DNA of 64,000 nt, taken from Streptomyces cinerochromogenes. GTDB lineage: Bacteria; Actinomycetota; Actinomycetes; Streptomycetales; Streptomycetaceae. Of this stretch, positions 7,238 to 16,396 are shown in pieces (within the stretch, counting starts at the first letter, position 1; each line of letters starts with the position of its first letter). Location: positions 434,001 to 498,000 of the forward strand of contig NZ_BMRM01000003.1 in NCBI RefSeq assembly GCF_014648635.1. The letters run 5' to 3'. The notes beneath the pieces were generated by a model, which was not told where the DNA came from, searched no databases, and saw nothing but the letters and a program-made list of their open reading frames with translations. Both the position numbers and the translations under genes were made by a program.

Positions 7238-9925
7238 TCACCTGCTGTCACCGCGGTCCGTGCCGGCCAGCGCCGCCCGGCCCGCCTCCAGACGTGCCAC
7301 CGGAACCCGGAACGGCGAGCAGGAGACGTAGTCCAGGCCGATGTCGTGGAAGAAGTGGACCGACTCCGGATCGCCCCCGTGCTCTCCGCACACGCCGGTC
7401 TCCAGATCCGGGCGGGCGGCACGGCCCTCGTCCACGGCGATCCGGACCAGCCTGCCCACCCCCTCACGGTCCAGCGTCTCGAACGGTGAGGCGGCGAAGA
7501 CGCCCTTCTCCAGATAGGCCGAGAAGAACGCGGCCTCGACGTCGTCGCGGGAGAACCCCCAGGTGGTCTGGGTGAGGTCATTGGTGCCGAAGGAGAAGAA
7601 CTCCGCCTCCTCGGCGATCCGTCCCGCCGTGAGCGCGGCCCGGGGCAACTCGATCATCGTACCGACGGGGCAGGCGACGGGCAGGCCGGTGTCCTCGCCG
7701 ACCTCGGCCAGGACACGCGTCACCTCCTCGCGGGCGAGCCGCAGTTCCTCGACGGCGCCGACGAGCGGCACCATGATCTCCGCCCGCGGAGAACCACCCG
7801 CCCGGGTGCGTTCGACGACCGCCTCGGCGATCGCCCGGACCTGCATCGCGACCAGGCCCGGAACCACCAGGCCGAGCCGCACGCCGCGGAGCCCGAGCAT
7901 CGGGTTCTCCTCGTGCATCCTGTTCACCGCGTCGAGCAACTCCCTGTCGTGCGCGTCCGGCCGCCCGCCCGCGGCCTCGGCGGCGGCGACGCGGACGGCC
8001 AGGTCGGTGCGGTCGGGCAGGAACTCGTGCAGCGGCGGATCGAGCAGCCGGATCGTGACCGGGAAGCCGTCCATCGCCTCCAGGATGCCGGTGAAGTCCT
8101 TTCGCTGGAGCGGCAGCAGGGCCGCCAGCGCCCGATGGCGCTCGTCATCCGTCCGCGCCAGGACCATCTCCTCGACCAGCTTGCGCCGTTCACCGAGGAA
8201 CATGTGCTCGGTGCGGCACAGCCCGATGCCCCGGGCTCCGAATCTCCGGGCCCGTGCCGCGTCCTTCGGGGTGTCCGCGTTGGCGCGGACCTCCAGCCGC
8301 CGGACGGAGTCGGCGTGCTCCAGAGCACGGGCCACCGCGCGGACCACGCTGTCGGGCTGCTCACCGCTCTCCAGATAGCGCATGGTCGCCGACGACACCA
8401 ACGGGATCGCCCCGGGATACACCGCACCGGTCGAGCCGTCCACGGAGATGACGGTGCCCTCCTCGACGACACCGCCCTCCCGGACGGTGAAGCGACGCGC
8501 CTCCGCGTCGACGGCGATGTCCTGCGCCCCGCACACACAGACCTTTCCCATGCCACGGGCGACGACGGCGGCGTGGCTGGTCTTGCCGCCGCGGCCGGTC
8601 AGCACCGCCTGCGCGGCCACCATCCCCGGAAGGTCGTCGGGCGTCGTCTCCTCGCGGACGAGCACCACCTTCTCGCCGTCCGCGGCACGCCGCACCGCCT
8701 CCGCCGAGTCGAACACCGCCGCGCCCACCGCGGCACCCGGCGAGGCCGGCACACCGTGGGCGAGCGCCTCACCGGTGGCGGAGGCGTCGAAGCGGGGGAA
8801 CATCAGCCGGGCCAGCTCGTCACCGCTGACCCGCGCCAGGCCCTCGTCGGAACCGATGAGACCCTCCTGCTCCAGCTCGGCGGCGATGGCGAACGCGGCT
8901 TCCGCGGTGCGCTTGCCCACCCGGGTCTGCAGCATCCACAGCGTGCCGCGTTCGATGGTGAACTCGATGTCGCACAGGTCGCGGTAATGCCGCTCCAGCG
9001 TCCGGGCGTGATCGCGCAGCTGCCGGTACGAGCGCGGGTCCAGCCGCTCCAGCTCGGCCAGCGGCACGGCGTCCCGTACGCCCGACACCACGTCCTCGCC
9101 CTGGGCGTTCGGCAGGTAGTCGCCGTACAGGCCGGGCCGCCCGGTGGCCGGGTCACGGGTGAAGGCGACACCGCTGCCCGAGTCCGGACCGAGGTTGCCG
9201 AACACCATGCGCTGGACGGTGACGGCGGTGCCCAGACCGTCCGGGATGTGTTCACGCCGCCGGTACAGACGAGCGCGCTCGACGTTCCACGACCGGAAGA
9301 CGGCGAAGATGGCCTCCCGCAACTGCAGGGCGGGGGACTGGGGGAAGTCACGGCCGGTCTCGTCGCGGATCAGCCGCTGGTACGTTCCCACCAGCCAGGC
9401 CAGGTCGGAGGCGTCCAGGTGCAGGTCGTCGCGCGCACCGCGGGCCTCTTTCAACCGGGTCATGGCCTCGTCGAAGAGGGCCTGGTCGACGCCCATCACC
9501 GTGGTGCCGTACATCTGCACGAGCCGCCGGTACGAGTCCCAGGCGAAGCGCTCGTTGCCGGACTGCTTGGCGAGGCCGCGTACGGATGCGTCGTTCAGGC
9601 CGATGTCCAGGACGGTCTCCATCATGCCGGGCATCGAGAACCGGGCCCCGGAGCGGACGGAGACCAGCAGCGGGTCGTCCGCCTGGCCGAGCAGCCGCCC
9701 GGTGGCCGTCTCCAGCTCCGACAGGTGCCCGGAAACCTCCGGGGAGAGGCCCTCCGGCTCCTCACCCGTGGCCAGGAAGGCACGGCACGCCTCGGTGGTG
9801 ACGACGAATCCCGGTGGTACCGGCAGCCCCAGCCGGGTCATCTCGGCCAGGTTGGCGCCCTTGCCGCCGAGCAGGCCGGCCAGGTCACGGCCGCCGTCGT
9901 GGAAGTCGTACACAAGGCTGACCAT
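7238..9925 (-). CDS. ppdK: Pyruvate phosphate dikinase
   Basis: The 895-residue cytosolic enzyme interconverts pyruvate, ATP and phosphate with PEP, AMP and pyrophosphate. The N-terminal ATP-grasp part begins VYDFHDGGRDLAGLLGGKGA. The swivelling phosphohistidine domain shows GGKTSHAAVVARGMG with the catalytic His at about 451. The C-terminal PEP/pyruvate barrel ends near GVCGEHGGDP, with the catalytic Cys. Length matches the family. ATG 9925 is preceded by GAGGAG; residues encoded farther upstream read through the palindrome and are rejected. Reversible PEP synthesis would save ATP through pyrophosphate in dormancy. It diverges from the sensor kinase at 10179. Confidence 0.96.
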   Translation of the reverse strand: MVSLVYDFHDGGRDLAGLLGGKGANLAEMTRLGLPVPPGFVVTTEACRAFLATGEEPEGLSPEVSGHLSELETATGRLLGQADDPLLVSVRSGARFSMPGMMETVLDIGLNDASVRGLAKQSGNERFAWDSYRRLVQMYGTTVMGVDQALFDEAMTRLKEARGARDDLHLDASDLAWLVGTYQRLIRDETGRDFPQSPALQLREAIFAVFRSWNVERARLYRRREHIPDGLGTAVTVQRMVFGNLGPDSGSGVAFTRDPATGRPGLYGDYLPNAQGEDVVSGVRDAVPLAELERLDPRSYRQLRDHARTLERHYRDLCDIEFTIERGTLWMLQTRVGKRTAEAAFAIAAELEQEGLIGSDEGLARVSGDELARLMFPRFDASATGEALAHGVPASPGAAVGAAVFDSAEAVRRAADGEKVVLVREETTPDDLPGMVAAQAVLTGRGGKTSHAAVVARGMGKVCVCGAQDIAVDAEARRFTVREGGVVEEGTVISVDGSTGAVYPGAIPLVSSATMRYLESGEQPDSVVRAVARALEHADSVRRLEVRANADTPKDAARARRFGARGIGLCRTEHMFLGERRKLVEEMVLARTDDERHRALAALLPLQRKDFTGILEAMDGFPVTIRLLDPPLHEFLPDRTDLAVRVAAAEAAGGRPDAHDRELLDAVNRMHEENPMLGLRGVRLGLVVPGLVAMQVRAIAEAVVERTRAGGSPRAEIMVPLVGAVEELRLAREEVTRVLAEVGEDTGLPVACPVGTMIELPRAALTAGRIAEEAEFFSFGTNDLTQTTWGFSRDDVEAAFFSAYLEKGVFAASPFETLDREGVGRLVRIAVDEGRAARPDLETGVCGEHGGDPESVHFFHDIGLDYVSCSPFRVPVARLEAGRAALAGTDRGDSR

Positions 9926-10013
9926 GACGCCACTCCTCGGCTGTGCGGTCTCCGTACCCCCAGCGTGGGGACGGGGCCGGACACCGGGGCAGGTGCACTC
10001 GGCCCTCACGGGT

Positions 10014-10060
10014 GGGCCGACCGGCCCTGTGCGTGCCCCGGGGCACGCACAGGGCCGGTC
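10014..10060. promoter_or_regulatory. GGGCC-N4-GGCCC box merged with a perfect 42-bp palindrome
   Basis: GGGCCGACCGGCCC at 10014-10027 matches the recurring box perfectly. It overlaps a perfect 42-bp palindrome at 10019-10060 with two 21-bp arms and no spacer, centred between 10039 and 10040. This lies in the 253-bp region between divergent ppdK (9925) and the sensor kinase (10179), so either element could act on both promoters. Confidence 0.6.
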
Positions 10061-10178
10061 GCCGAAGGGGGCCACCGGCACGAGGGCGGTCATGCTGCCG
10101 TTTCCGCCCGGTCATGGTTACGGTGGGCAATGACCGCGACCGTCCGGACTCGCGTACGAGGGGACATGGAGGAGCGTC

Positions 10179-11897
10179 GTGGCGCACTCGGAAAAGCCCG
10201 GTGTACGACTGCCGGAGCTGAAGCTCGACGAGCTGCTGGAGGAGCTGCAGGCCCGGATAGACGCGGCCCGCGGCACCCGGGACCGGGTGCACAGCCTCCT
10301 GGAGGCGGTGCTCTCCGTCGGCCGGGAACTGGAACTCGAACAGGCGCTGCACGCCATCGTGGAGACCGCCGCCGCCCTGGTCGACGCCGAATACGCCGCC
10401 CTGGGGGTCATCGGTCCCGGCGGCAGAACCCTGTCGGCCTTCCACACCGTAGGAGTCACCGCGGAGCAGATCGCGGAGATCGGGTCCTTCCCGCAGGGGC
10501 ACGGCATCCTCGGTGAGGTGATCCGGCACCCGGAGCCGCTCCGGCTGGAGAAGATCTCCCAGCACCCGGCCTCGTACGGTTTCCCGGCCCACCACCCTCC
10601 CATGAACACCTTCCTCGGCGTTCCCATCCGGGTGCGCGACCAGGTCTTCGGCAACCTGTACCTGACCGAGAAGCGCGGCGGGGCGCAGTTCGACGAGGAG
10701 GACGAGGCGGTGCTGTCCACGCTGGCCGTGGCGGCCGGTGTGGCCATCGACAACGCCCGCCTCTACGAGGAGTCCCGGCTGCGGGAGCGGTGGCTGCGGG
10801 CGAACGCCGAGATCACGCACCGCCTGATGTCCGGCAGCGAACGCGCCGAGGCCCTGGGTCTGATCGCGGAACGGGCCCGCGAGATCATGGGGTCCGCCCT
10901 GGCGGCGGTGGCGCTGCCCGTGCGGGACACGAAGTCCCTCACGGTGGAGATCGCCGTGGGCGTGGACGCGCAGCTGCACCAGGGACTGGTGCTGCCCCTG
11001 TCGGGGACGCTGATGGGCTTGTCCTTCTCCACGGCCGCCCCGGTCGCCAGTGACGATGTGCACCAGGACGAGCGGATCTCTCCCGATCCTCCGCGCTTCC
11101 ACGGGCTCGGACCCGCCGTGGCCGTCCCCATCGGCACCCGGGAAGACGGCGTTCGAGGCGTGGTGCTGGTGGCCCGCGAAGCCGTCCGGCCGGTGTTCTC
11201 CGCGCAGGAGACGGAGATGCTGCGGGGCTTCGCCGCGCAGGCCGCGATCGCGATGGAACTGGCCGAGCGCCGCACGGACGCCGAACAGATCGCGGTGCTC
11301 CAGGACCGCGACCGGATCGCCCGGGACCTGCACGACCTGGCCATCCAGCGGCTCTTCGCCACCGGCATGACCCTGCAGAGCGCCGGCCGCTTCATCGACC
11401 ATCCCGAGGCTTCCGAGCGCGTGCTGCGCGCCGTGGACGAACTGGACGAGACCATCCGCATCATCCGCTCCGCCATCTTCGGTCTGCGAGCGCGTGCGGG
11501 CACCGCCGACAGCGGTCTGCGAGCCCGCGTCGTGCGCATGGTCGACACGGAGACCCCGGTGCTGGGATTCCCGCCCAGCGTGCGTATGGAAGGCCTCGTC
11601 GACACCGATGTTCCGCACGACATCGCGGAGCAGGTCGTGGCCGTCCTCTCCGAGGCCCTCGCCAACATCGCCCGGCACGCCCACGCCGACCGGGCACAGG
11701 TCGTCCTGACGACCGACGGCCGCGAGGTCGCTTTGACGGTGTCGGACAACGGTGTGGGCATCCCGCCCGGGGGCCGGCGCAGCGGTCTGCACAACATGGC
11801 CGAGCGGGCGAAGCAGCTGGGAGGGCACCTCGACGTGTCCAGCCCTGTGGAGGGCGGTGCCCTGGTGCGCTGGAGGGTTCCCCTGCCCCGTGAGTGA
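10179..11897 (+). CDS. DosS/DevS-like sensor histidine kinase with two GAF domains
   Basis: The 572-residue soluble kinase has GAF-A (about 50-195), GAF-B (about 215-365), a HisKA_3 dimerisation helix with phospho-acceptor H385 in RDLHDLAIQ, and an HATPase with NIARHAHAD and VSDNGVGIPPG. Architecture and the GAF-A stretch QHPASYGFPAHHPPM match mycobacterial DosS/DosT. In DosS a heme-ligating His lies in this region (from memory), and H138/H139 are candidates, so oxygen, NO or redox sensing is plausible. GTG 10179 follows GGAGGAG. No NarL-type response regulator is adjacent, so its partner is probably outside the window. Confidence 0.9.
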   Translation: MAHSEKPGVRLPELKLDELLEELQARIDAARGTRDRVHSLLEAVLSVGRELELEQALHAIVETAAALVDAEYAALGVIGPGGRTLSAFHTVGVTAEQIAEIGSFPQGHGILGEVIRHPEPLRLEKISQHPASYGFPAHHPPMNTFLGVPIRVRDQVFGNLYLTEKRGGAQFDEEDEAVLSTLAVAAGVAIDNARLYEESRLRERWLRANAEITHRLMSGSERAEALGLIAERAREIMGSALAAVALPVRDTKSLTVEIAVGVDAQLHQGLVLPLSGTLMGLSFSTAAPVASDDVHQDERISPDPPRFHGLGPAVAVPIGTREDGVRGVVLVAREAVRPVFSAQETEMLRGFAAQAAIAMELAERRTDAEQIAVLQDRDRIARDLHDLAIQRLFATGMTLQSAGRFIDHPEASERVLRAVDELDETIRIIRSAIFGLRARAGTADSGLRARVVRMVDTETPVLGFPPSVRMEGLVDTDVPHDIAEQVVAVLSEALANIARHAHADRAQVVLTTDGREVALTVSDNGVGIPPGGRRSGLHNMAERAKQLGGHLDVSSPVEGGALVRWRVPLPRE

Positions 11898-11992
11898 TCG
11901 CTCCGGCGACCGCTCCGCACGCCGCTGCTCCAACCAGGGGAAACCCCCGTCGGGTCGAGTGCGCTCCTGCGCCGAGGGCTGCGTCGAGGGTG

Positions 11993-12655
11993 TCACCCCG
12001 CTGCGGAGCCGGCGGCGGTGAGCCGGCAGTCCACGCCCACGATCCCTTCGACACCCCGGACCAGGCGCGCGGCCAGCGGAATGCGTGCGGCGTCCTCGAC
12101 GCGACCCGTCAGGGTCGCGACCCCGTTGCTGACGACGATGTGCACGGGCTCCACCGGGACCGGGAAGAGAACGTCGACGATGTCGCGCCGGATCTCGTCC
12201 GCCAGATCGTTGTCGGGACGCAGGAACACCTTCAGCAGGTCCCCGCGGCTGACCACGCCTTCGAGGACGCCCTCGGCATTGATCACGGGCAGCCGTTTGA
12301 CCCGCCGCGAGGCCATGATCCGTGCCGCCTCGGCGAGCGTGGCGTCCCCGTGGACGGTGACGGCCGGGGTGCTCATCACCTCCTCGGCGGACACCGCCCC
12401 GGCCTTGGCCAGGTCGGGCAGCCGACGCAGCTGGGTGGCCCGGTCCGGGTCGCTGTCCCGGAACTCCTCCTTGGGCAGCAGATCGGCCTCGGACACCACC
12501 CCGACCACCCGCCCGTCGCCCTCCAGCACGGGAAGAGCACTGACTCTCCACTGCTCCATGCGTTGCACGATGTCCTTGAACAGGGTCTGGCGGCCCACCG
12601 CGACGACGGCTCGCGTCATCACGTCACTCACCCGGTGCGGGCTGCTGCTGCCCAT
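11993..12655 (-). CDS. CBS-domain pair protein with C-terminal BON domain
   Basis: The 220-residue protein is a close paralogue of the product of 1690-2346: CBS1 (VSDVMTRAVVAVGRQ to VVSEADLLPKEE), CBS2 (VMSTPAVTVHGDATLAEAAR to VVSRGDLLKVFLRP) and BON (about 160-212). ATG 12655 follows GGGAGGACAGC, an excellent ribosome site. It lies 44 bp downstream of the cyclic-nucleotide-binding gene in the same direction, so the two are probably co-transcribed. It converges with the sensor kinase. Likely an adenosyl-ligand sensor; target unknown. Confidence 0.88.
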   Translation of the reverse strand: MGSSSPHRVSDVMTRAVVAVGRQTLFKDIVQRMEQWRVSALPVLEGDGRVVGVVSEADLLPKEEFRDSDPDRATQLRRLPDLAKAGAVSAEEVMSTPAVTVHGDATLAEAARIMASRRVKRLPVINAEGVLEGVVSRGDLLKVFLRPDNDLADEIRRDIVDVLFPVPVEPVHIVVSNGVATLTGRVEDAARIPLAARLVRGVEGIVGVDCRLTAAGSAAG

Positions 12656-12699
12656 GCTGTCCTCCCGAGACCGTTCGACGGGACGGAGCGGGCGCGCGG

Positions 12700-13158
12700 T
12701 CACACCAGGTCACCGCTGCCGTAGGGGGCGTACAGGTCGAGCAGCCGGACCCGGGTGGCGTGCAGCCGCTGGGCGGCCACGCGCCCCACCCACACCGCCA
12801 CGGCCCGCCCGAACACGGGGTCCGCATCGCACATCGCGCGCACCGCCTCCGCGTCGAACTCCCAGGCCCGCACCGGCGTCACGGCCTCGGCGCCCAGGTG
12901 CCACAGGTACGGCGGGAAGTGCCAGGACCAGCCGACGAGTTCGCCGTGCCCGAGTGACTCGACCACGGCCGGGCGACGGCCGGGCACGTGCAGATCGAGG
13001 CTCACGGTTCCGGTGCGTACGATCCAGAAGCGGTCGGCGTGCCGGCCTTCCTCGAACAGGCGGGTCCCGGCCTCGAAGGACACCTCGCGGGCGAGGCCCA
13101 TCAGCCGTTCGCGGTGCACGGGCTCGAGCGCCGTGCTCATGGTGGGTGCGGAGGCCAT
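12700..13158 (-). CDS. Cyclic-nucleotide-binding-domain protein without HTH
   Basis: The 152-residue protein is a single Crp/Fnr-type cNMP-binding barrel: FEAGTRLFEEGRHADRFWIVRTGTVSL, then VVESLGHGELVGWSWHFPPYLWHLGAEA. There is no C-terminal winged helix, so it is not a DNA-binding Crp. The PGELVGWSW-type phosphate-binding cassette is also found in actinobacterial proteins next to CBS/USP genes. ATG 13158 follows AAGGGAG eight bases upstream. It is the promoter-proximal gene of a two-gene unit with the CBS-BON gene at 11993-12655. Ligand and partner unknown. Confidence 0.8.
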   Translation of the reverse strand: MASAPTMSTALEPVHRERLMGLAREVSFEAGTRLFEEGRHADRFWIVRTGTVSLDLHVPGRRPAVVESLGHGELVGWSWHFPPYLWHLGAEAVTPVRAWEFDAEAVRAMCDADPVFGRAVAVWVGRVAAQRLHATRVRLLDLYAPYGSGDLV

Positions 13159-13220
13159 CGGACCGGCTCCCTTCGTGGGCTGTCGATCCCAGGGTGCGCG
13201 CCCCGGGGAGCCGGCGCCAC

Positions 13221-13256
13221 GGGCCGCCCGGACCCCGGCCGTGGGTCCTTCGGCTC
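13221..13256. promoter_or_regulatory. Pair of GGGCC-N4-GGCCC-like boxes before the cNMP/CBS operon
   Basis: GGGCCGCCCGGACC at 13221-13234 has one mismatch to the recurring palindrome. GGGTCCTTCGGCTC at 13243-13256 has two, and starts 22 bp away. They lie 63-98 bp upstream of the cNMP-binding start at 13158. Inferred operator. Confidence 0.35.
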
Positions 13257-13284
13257 ATCCCGCGCGGCGTGCCGCCGGGCCCCA

Positions 13285-13332
13285 CAGTCCTTCGGCCCCG
13301 CAGTCAGTCCTTCGGCCGCACAGTCTTCGGCC
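13285..13332. repeat. Direct repeats of CAGTCCTTCGGCC upstream of the LAL regulator
   Basis: CAGTCCTTCGGCC occurs at 13285-13297 and 13305-13317, 20 bp apart, with a third copy lacking one C at 13321-13332. They lie in the 401-bp gene-free interval between the cNMP-binding gene (13158) and the LAL regulator (13560). The shared core TTCGGCC resembles half of the GGGCC-N4-GGCCC box, so these may be half-sites. Nothing else is recognised in this interval. Confidence 0.6.
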
Positions 13333-13559
13333 CCACCGCCCTCCGGACCTGCGGCCCGCCCGGAGTCCCGTACGCATCACCGAGGCCGAACACCACGAGC
13401 GGCCCCACACGCCGCCCGGACCGAGCGGGACGGCGACGCGGGGCTGCTCCGCCACCTCCAGGGACCACTGGCCCTATGCCGCGGGCCGGCGCAGGCACAC
13501 GCTCGAAGGCAAGGGGGCACGCTGTCCGCGACCAGACGACCTCCGTGGCGGTGAGTTCC

Positions 13560-16247
13560 ATGGCCCTGCTGGACGAGAACAGACCGGCTGCGACCGCACC
13601 GCATGCCGATCCCCGGGGCGAGCCGTTCCTGCGGACGCGGTTCGCCGTACCCGCCCGCCCTCCGGTGTTCCTGCGGCGCGACCGACTGGTCACACACCTC
13701 GACGAGGCGCTGCTGACCCCGTTGACCTTGGTCGACGGAGCCGCGGGAGCGGGCAAGACGACGCTGGTGGCCGACTGGGCCGAGGCGCTGGACGGACACG
13801 TGGCCTGGCTGACCGCGCGAGTGGCCGACAAGGGCTGCGGCACCTTCTGGGCCTACGTGCTGCAGGCCCTGCGCCTGGCAGGCGTGTCACCGTCCCCTGA
13901 GACCGGCGTCCCCACCGAGGCCGACCGCGTGGACGAGGCGCTGCTCACAAGGCTCGGTGCCGGGCTGAGCGCTCGGGACACGCCCGTGCTCATGGTGATC
14001 GACGAGTACGACCGGGTGACCGACCCGGAGATCGCGGACCAGCTGGAGTACGTCCTCCAGACCGCCGGCCGCGGAATGCGTCTGGTGCTCGTGACGCGCA
14101 CCGAGCCGCTGCTGCCGCTGCACCGTTACCGGGCGGCCGGCGCCATCACGGAGATCAGGAACGCGGAGCTGGCCTTCACCCCGGAGGAGGCGGCCGAACT
14201 GCTGACGCTGCACGGCCTGCACCTCACGGCCGACGCCGTCGGCGCGCTGGTGGTCCGCACCCGGGGCTGGGCCGCCGGCCTGCGCCTGAGCGCCCTGGCC
14301 GCGCAGGGAGAGGCGGATCCGCGCAGGTATCTGGAGGACTTCGAGGCCAACCGCACCACGATCGCCGAATTCCTGCTGGCCGAGGTGCTCAAGAGGCAGA
14401 CGGCCGAGACGCAGGACCTCCTGCTGCGGATGAGCATCCTCGAACGCTTCTGTCCGGACCTGGCCAACGCCCTGATCGGGCGCTCCGACGCCGAACGCAT
14501 CCTGACCGGTCTGCACCGCGACAACGCGTTCGTGGACTACCTCGGGCACGGGTGGTTCCGCCTGCATCCGCTGTTCGGCGAGATCCTCCGCGCCCACCTG
14601 CGCGTGCGCCTTCCCGGACTGGAGCCACGGCTCCACCGGCGTGCGGCGCACTGGCTGCGACGCCACGGGTGTCTGGAGGAGACCCTCCGCCACGCGGCCG
14701 CGGCGGACGACTGGGAGTGCGCCGCCGGCGCCCTGGTCGATGATCTCGCCATCGGTGAAATGTTCACGGGCCTGCGCTCGGAGGACCTGTCCGAGCTGTT
14801 CTCAGGGATGGGGCCCGAGCCGAAGAACCCCGCGACCGACCTGGTCCGTGCGGCCTGTGAACTGTCCCGGTGCGACGTCGAACGCGGCCTGTCCCGACTG
14901 GAACGCGCCGCACAGGCCCTGGCCGGACGGGAGGGGTCGAGCGAGGACGATTCCCCCGGCCTGGCCGCCGCCCGGCTGACCTGCTCCCTGCTGGAAGCCC
15001 TGGCCGCCCGGCTGACCGGCTCGCCCGACCGGGCGGAGACGGCCGTCGAGGCCGCCGAGAAACCCCGGCTGCAGGTGCCGGAGCGGCTGCTGGAAGAGCA
15101 CCCCGAGCTGACCGCCCTCCTGCTCACCCACCTCGGCTCGACGCGGTTGTGGGCGGGCCGGTTCGGCGACGCACGAGAGGTTCTGACCACGGTGGTCGAC
15201 TCCGGCCGGGCCGCGTCGACGGCACGGACACGGGAGGAGTGCCTGGGGCAGCTGGCTCTGATCGACTACCTGAAGGGCTGGCCGGGCAGGGCCGAGCGCA
15301 AGGCCCGGGCCGCCGTCGGCACCGGGAACCGCCGCGGTCTTCCCTGGGAGGCCGGGGCAGGGCTGGGATCGCTGGTCCTGGCAGCGGTGGCTGTGGACCG
15401 AGACGAGCTGGACCGTGCCCAAGCGCTGCTCGATGCCGCGGTGGACGCACCACCCGCGCCGCGGGACCCCGTGGTGCAAGCGGCACAGGCCGTCGTGACC
15501 GGACGTCTCCTGCTGGCCCGCGGGGAGAACCGGGCCGCACTGGAAACGGCGGGTCGGCCCGTTGTCGCCGCGATGCCGTCTCCTTGGGCCGAGGCGCACA
15601 CCGCGTCGGTGGCCGCCGCCGCCCACCTCGCCGAGGGCCGGCCCGAGACGGCCGTCAAGCTGCTGGAGGAGGGATCCTGCCACGAGCCGGTCTGTCTGGT
15701 GGGAGCGGCCCAGGCGGAGCTGGCCACGGGCGGCACCGGCGCCGCGGTCGAACTGCTCGACCGAATGGGTTCACACGGCGACGTCGGGCCCGCGATCACC
15801 GTACGGGCCGCACTGGTCCGGGCGCGGGCGGCAGGGGCGTCCGGGGACTTCAGCACGCAGAGCAGGCTCGTCGCCCAGGCGCTCCGGGACGCCCGGCGCG
15901 AGGCGCTGCGGCGCCCCTTCAGGGAAGCCGGACCCTGGCTGTGGCCGCTGCTCCGCACAGGCCCGCTCCGCGCTCTGGCCGCCGGCTGGCTGACACCCGG
16001 GCGGTCCGCGACCGGCGCTCCGGCGCGGCCCGAGGAGCACCCGCCGCCGGTGCTGGAAGAACTGAGCGGACGCGAACGTGACGTCCTGCGAGGGCTGGCC
16101 CAGATGATGTCGACGGAGGAAATCGCCGCCGATCTCTATGTCTCGGTCAACACGGTCAAGACCCACCTCAAGAACGCCTACCGCAAACTCGCTGTGAACC
16201 GACGTCATGACGCGGTGCACCGGGCGCGTGAGCTGGGTCTGCTGTGA
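13560..16247 (+). CDS. LAL-family (MalT-like) LuxR transcriptional regulator
   Basis: The 895-residue regulator has an N-terminal AAA/NB ATPase with Walker A GAAGAGKTT (about 60-68) and Walker B VLMVIDEYD (about 142-150), a long helical TPR-like middle, and a C-terminal LuxR helix-turn-helix (about 835-893: LSGRERDVLRGLAQMMSTEEIA, then VNTVKTHLKNAYRKL). LAL regulators are ATP-dependent activators of local operons. The start is uncertain: ATG 13560 with a weak GGTGAG site, or in-frame GTG 13551. Repeats at 13285-13332 lie in its promoter region. Its targets may include the island, but this is not shown. Confidence 0.9.
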   Translation: MALLDENRPAATAPHADPRGEPFLRTRFAVPARPPVFLRRDRLVTHLDEALLTPLTLVDGAAGAGKTTLVADWAEALDGHVAWLTARVADKGCGTFWAYVLQALRLAGVSPSPETGVPTEADRVDEALLTRLGAGLSARDTPVLMVIDEYDRVTDPEIADQLEYVLQTAGRGMRLVLVTRTEPLLPLHRYRAAGAITEIRNAELAFTPEEAAELLTLHGLHLTADAVGALVVRTRGWAAGLRLSALAAQGEADPRRYLEDFEANRTTIAEFLLAEVLKRQTAETQDLLLRMSILERFCPDLANALIGRSDAERILTGLHRDNAFVDYLGHGWFRLHPLFGEILRAHLRVRLPGLEPRLHRRAAHWLRRHGCLEETLRHAAAADDWECAAGALVDDLAIGEMFTGLRSEDLSELFSGMGPEPKNPATDLVRAACELSRCDVERGLSRLERAAQALAGREGSSEDDSPGLAAARLTCSLLEALAARLTGSPDRAETAVEAAEKPRLQVPERLLEEHPELTALLLTHLGSTRLWAGRFGDAREVLTTVVDSGRAASTARTREECLGQLALIDYLKGWPGRAERKARAAVGTGNRRGLPWEAGAGLGSLVLAAVAVDRDELDRAQALLDAAVDAPPAPRDPVVQAAQAVVTGRLLLARGENRAALETAGRPVVAAMPSPWAEAHTASVAAAAHLAEGRPETAVKLLEEGSCHEPVCLVGAAQAELATGGTGAAVELLDRMGSHGDVGPAITVRAALVRARAAGASGDFSTQSRLVAQALRDARREALRRPFREAGPWLWPLLRTGPLRALAAGWLTPGRSATGAPARPEEHPPPVLEELSGRERDVLRGLAQMMSTEEIAADLYVSVNTVKTHLKNAYRKLAVNRRHDAVHRARELGLL

Positions 16248-16266
16248 CCGCCGCGCGGGACGGGAT

Positions 16267-16295
16267 GCGCGGTGTCACCTCGCGCGGTGTCACCT
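16267..16295. repeat. Two direct 14-bp repeats downstream of the LAL gene
   Basis: GCGCGGTGTCACCT occurs at 16267-16280 and 16282-16295, a 15-bp period. They lie in the 149-bp gap between the LAL stop and the 65-residue gene at 16397. A regulator site for the small gene is possible but unproven. Confidence 0.6.
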
Positions 16296-16396
16296 TCCAC
16301 GGGTGAGGCCGGACGAGGACAGGCGGGGGAGGATCGCAGGGGCAGGACAGGGACAGGGGCTGGCACTGCCTTCCAGGAGAGCGGGGAGAGCAGCCG

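Noticed and set aside
9885..12551. An 888-codon minus-strand frame opposite the sensor kinase
   Set aside because: Its composition is that of a shadow frame, and the plus-strand kinase has complete GAF/HisKA/HATPase motifs.
12018..13559. Upstream extension of the LAL regulator frame through 12018-13559
   Set aside because: It runs antisense to the CBS-BON and cNMP genes and is Arg/Ser/Thr-rich shadow coding. The protein clearly begins near MALLDENRP.
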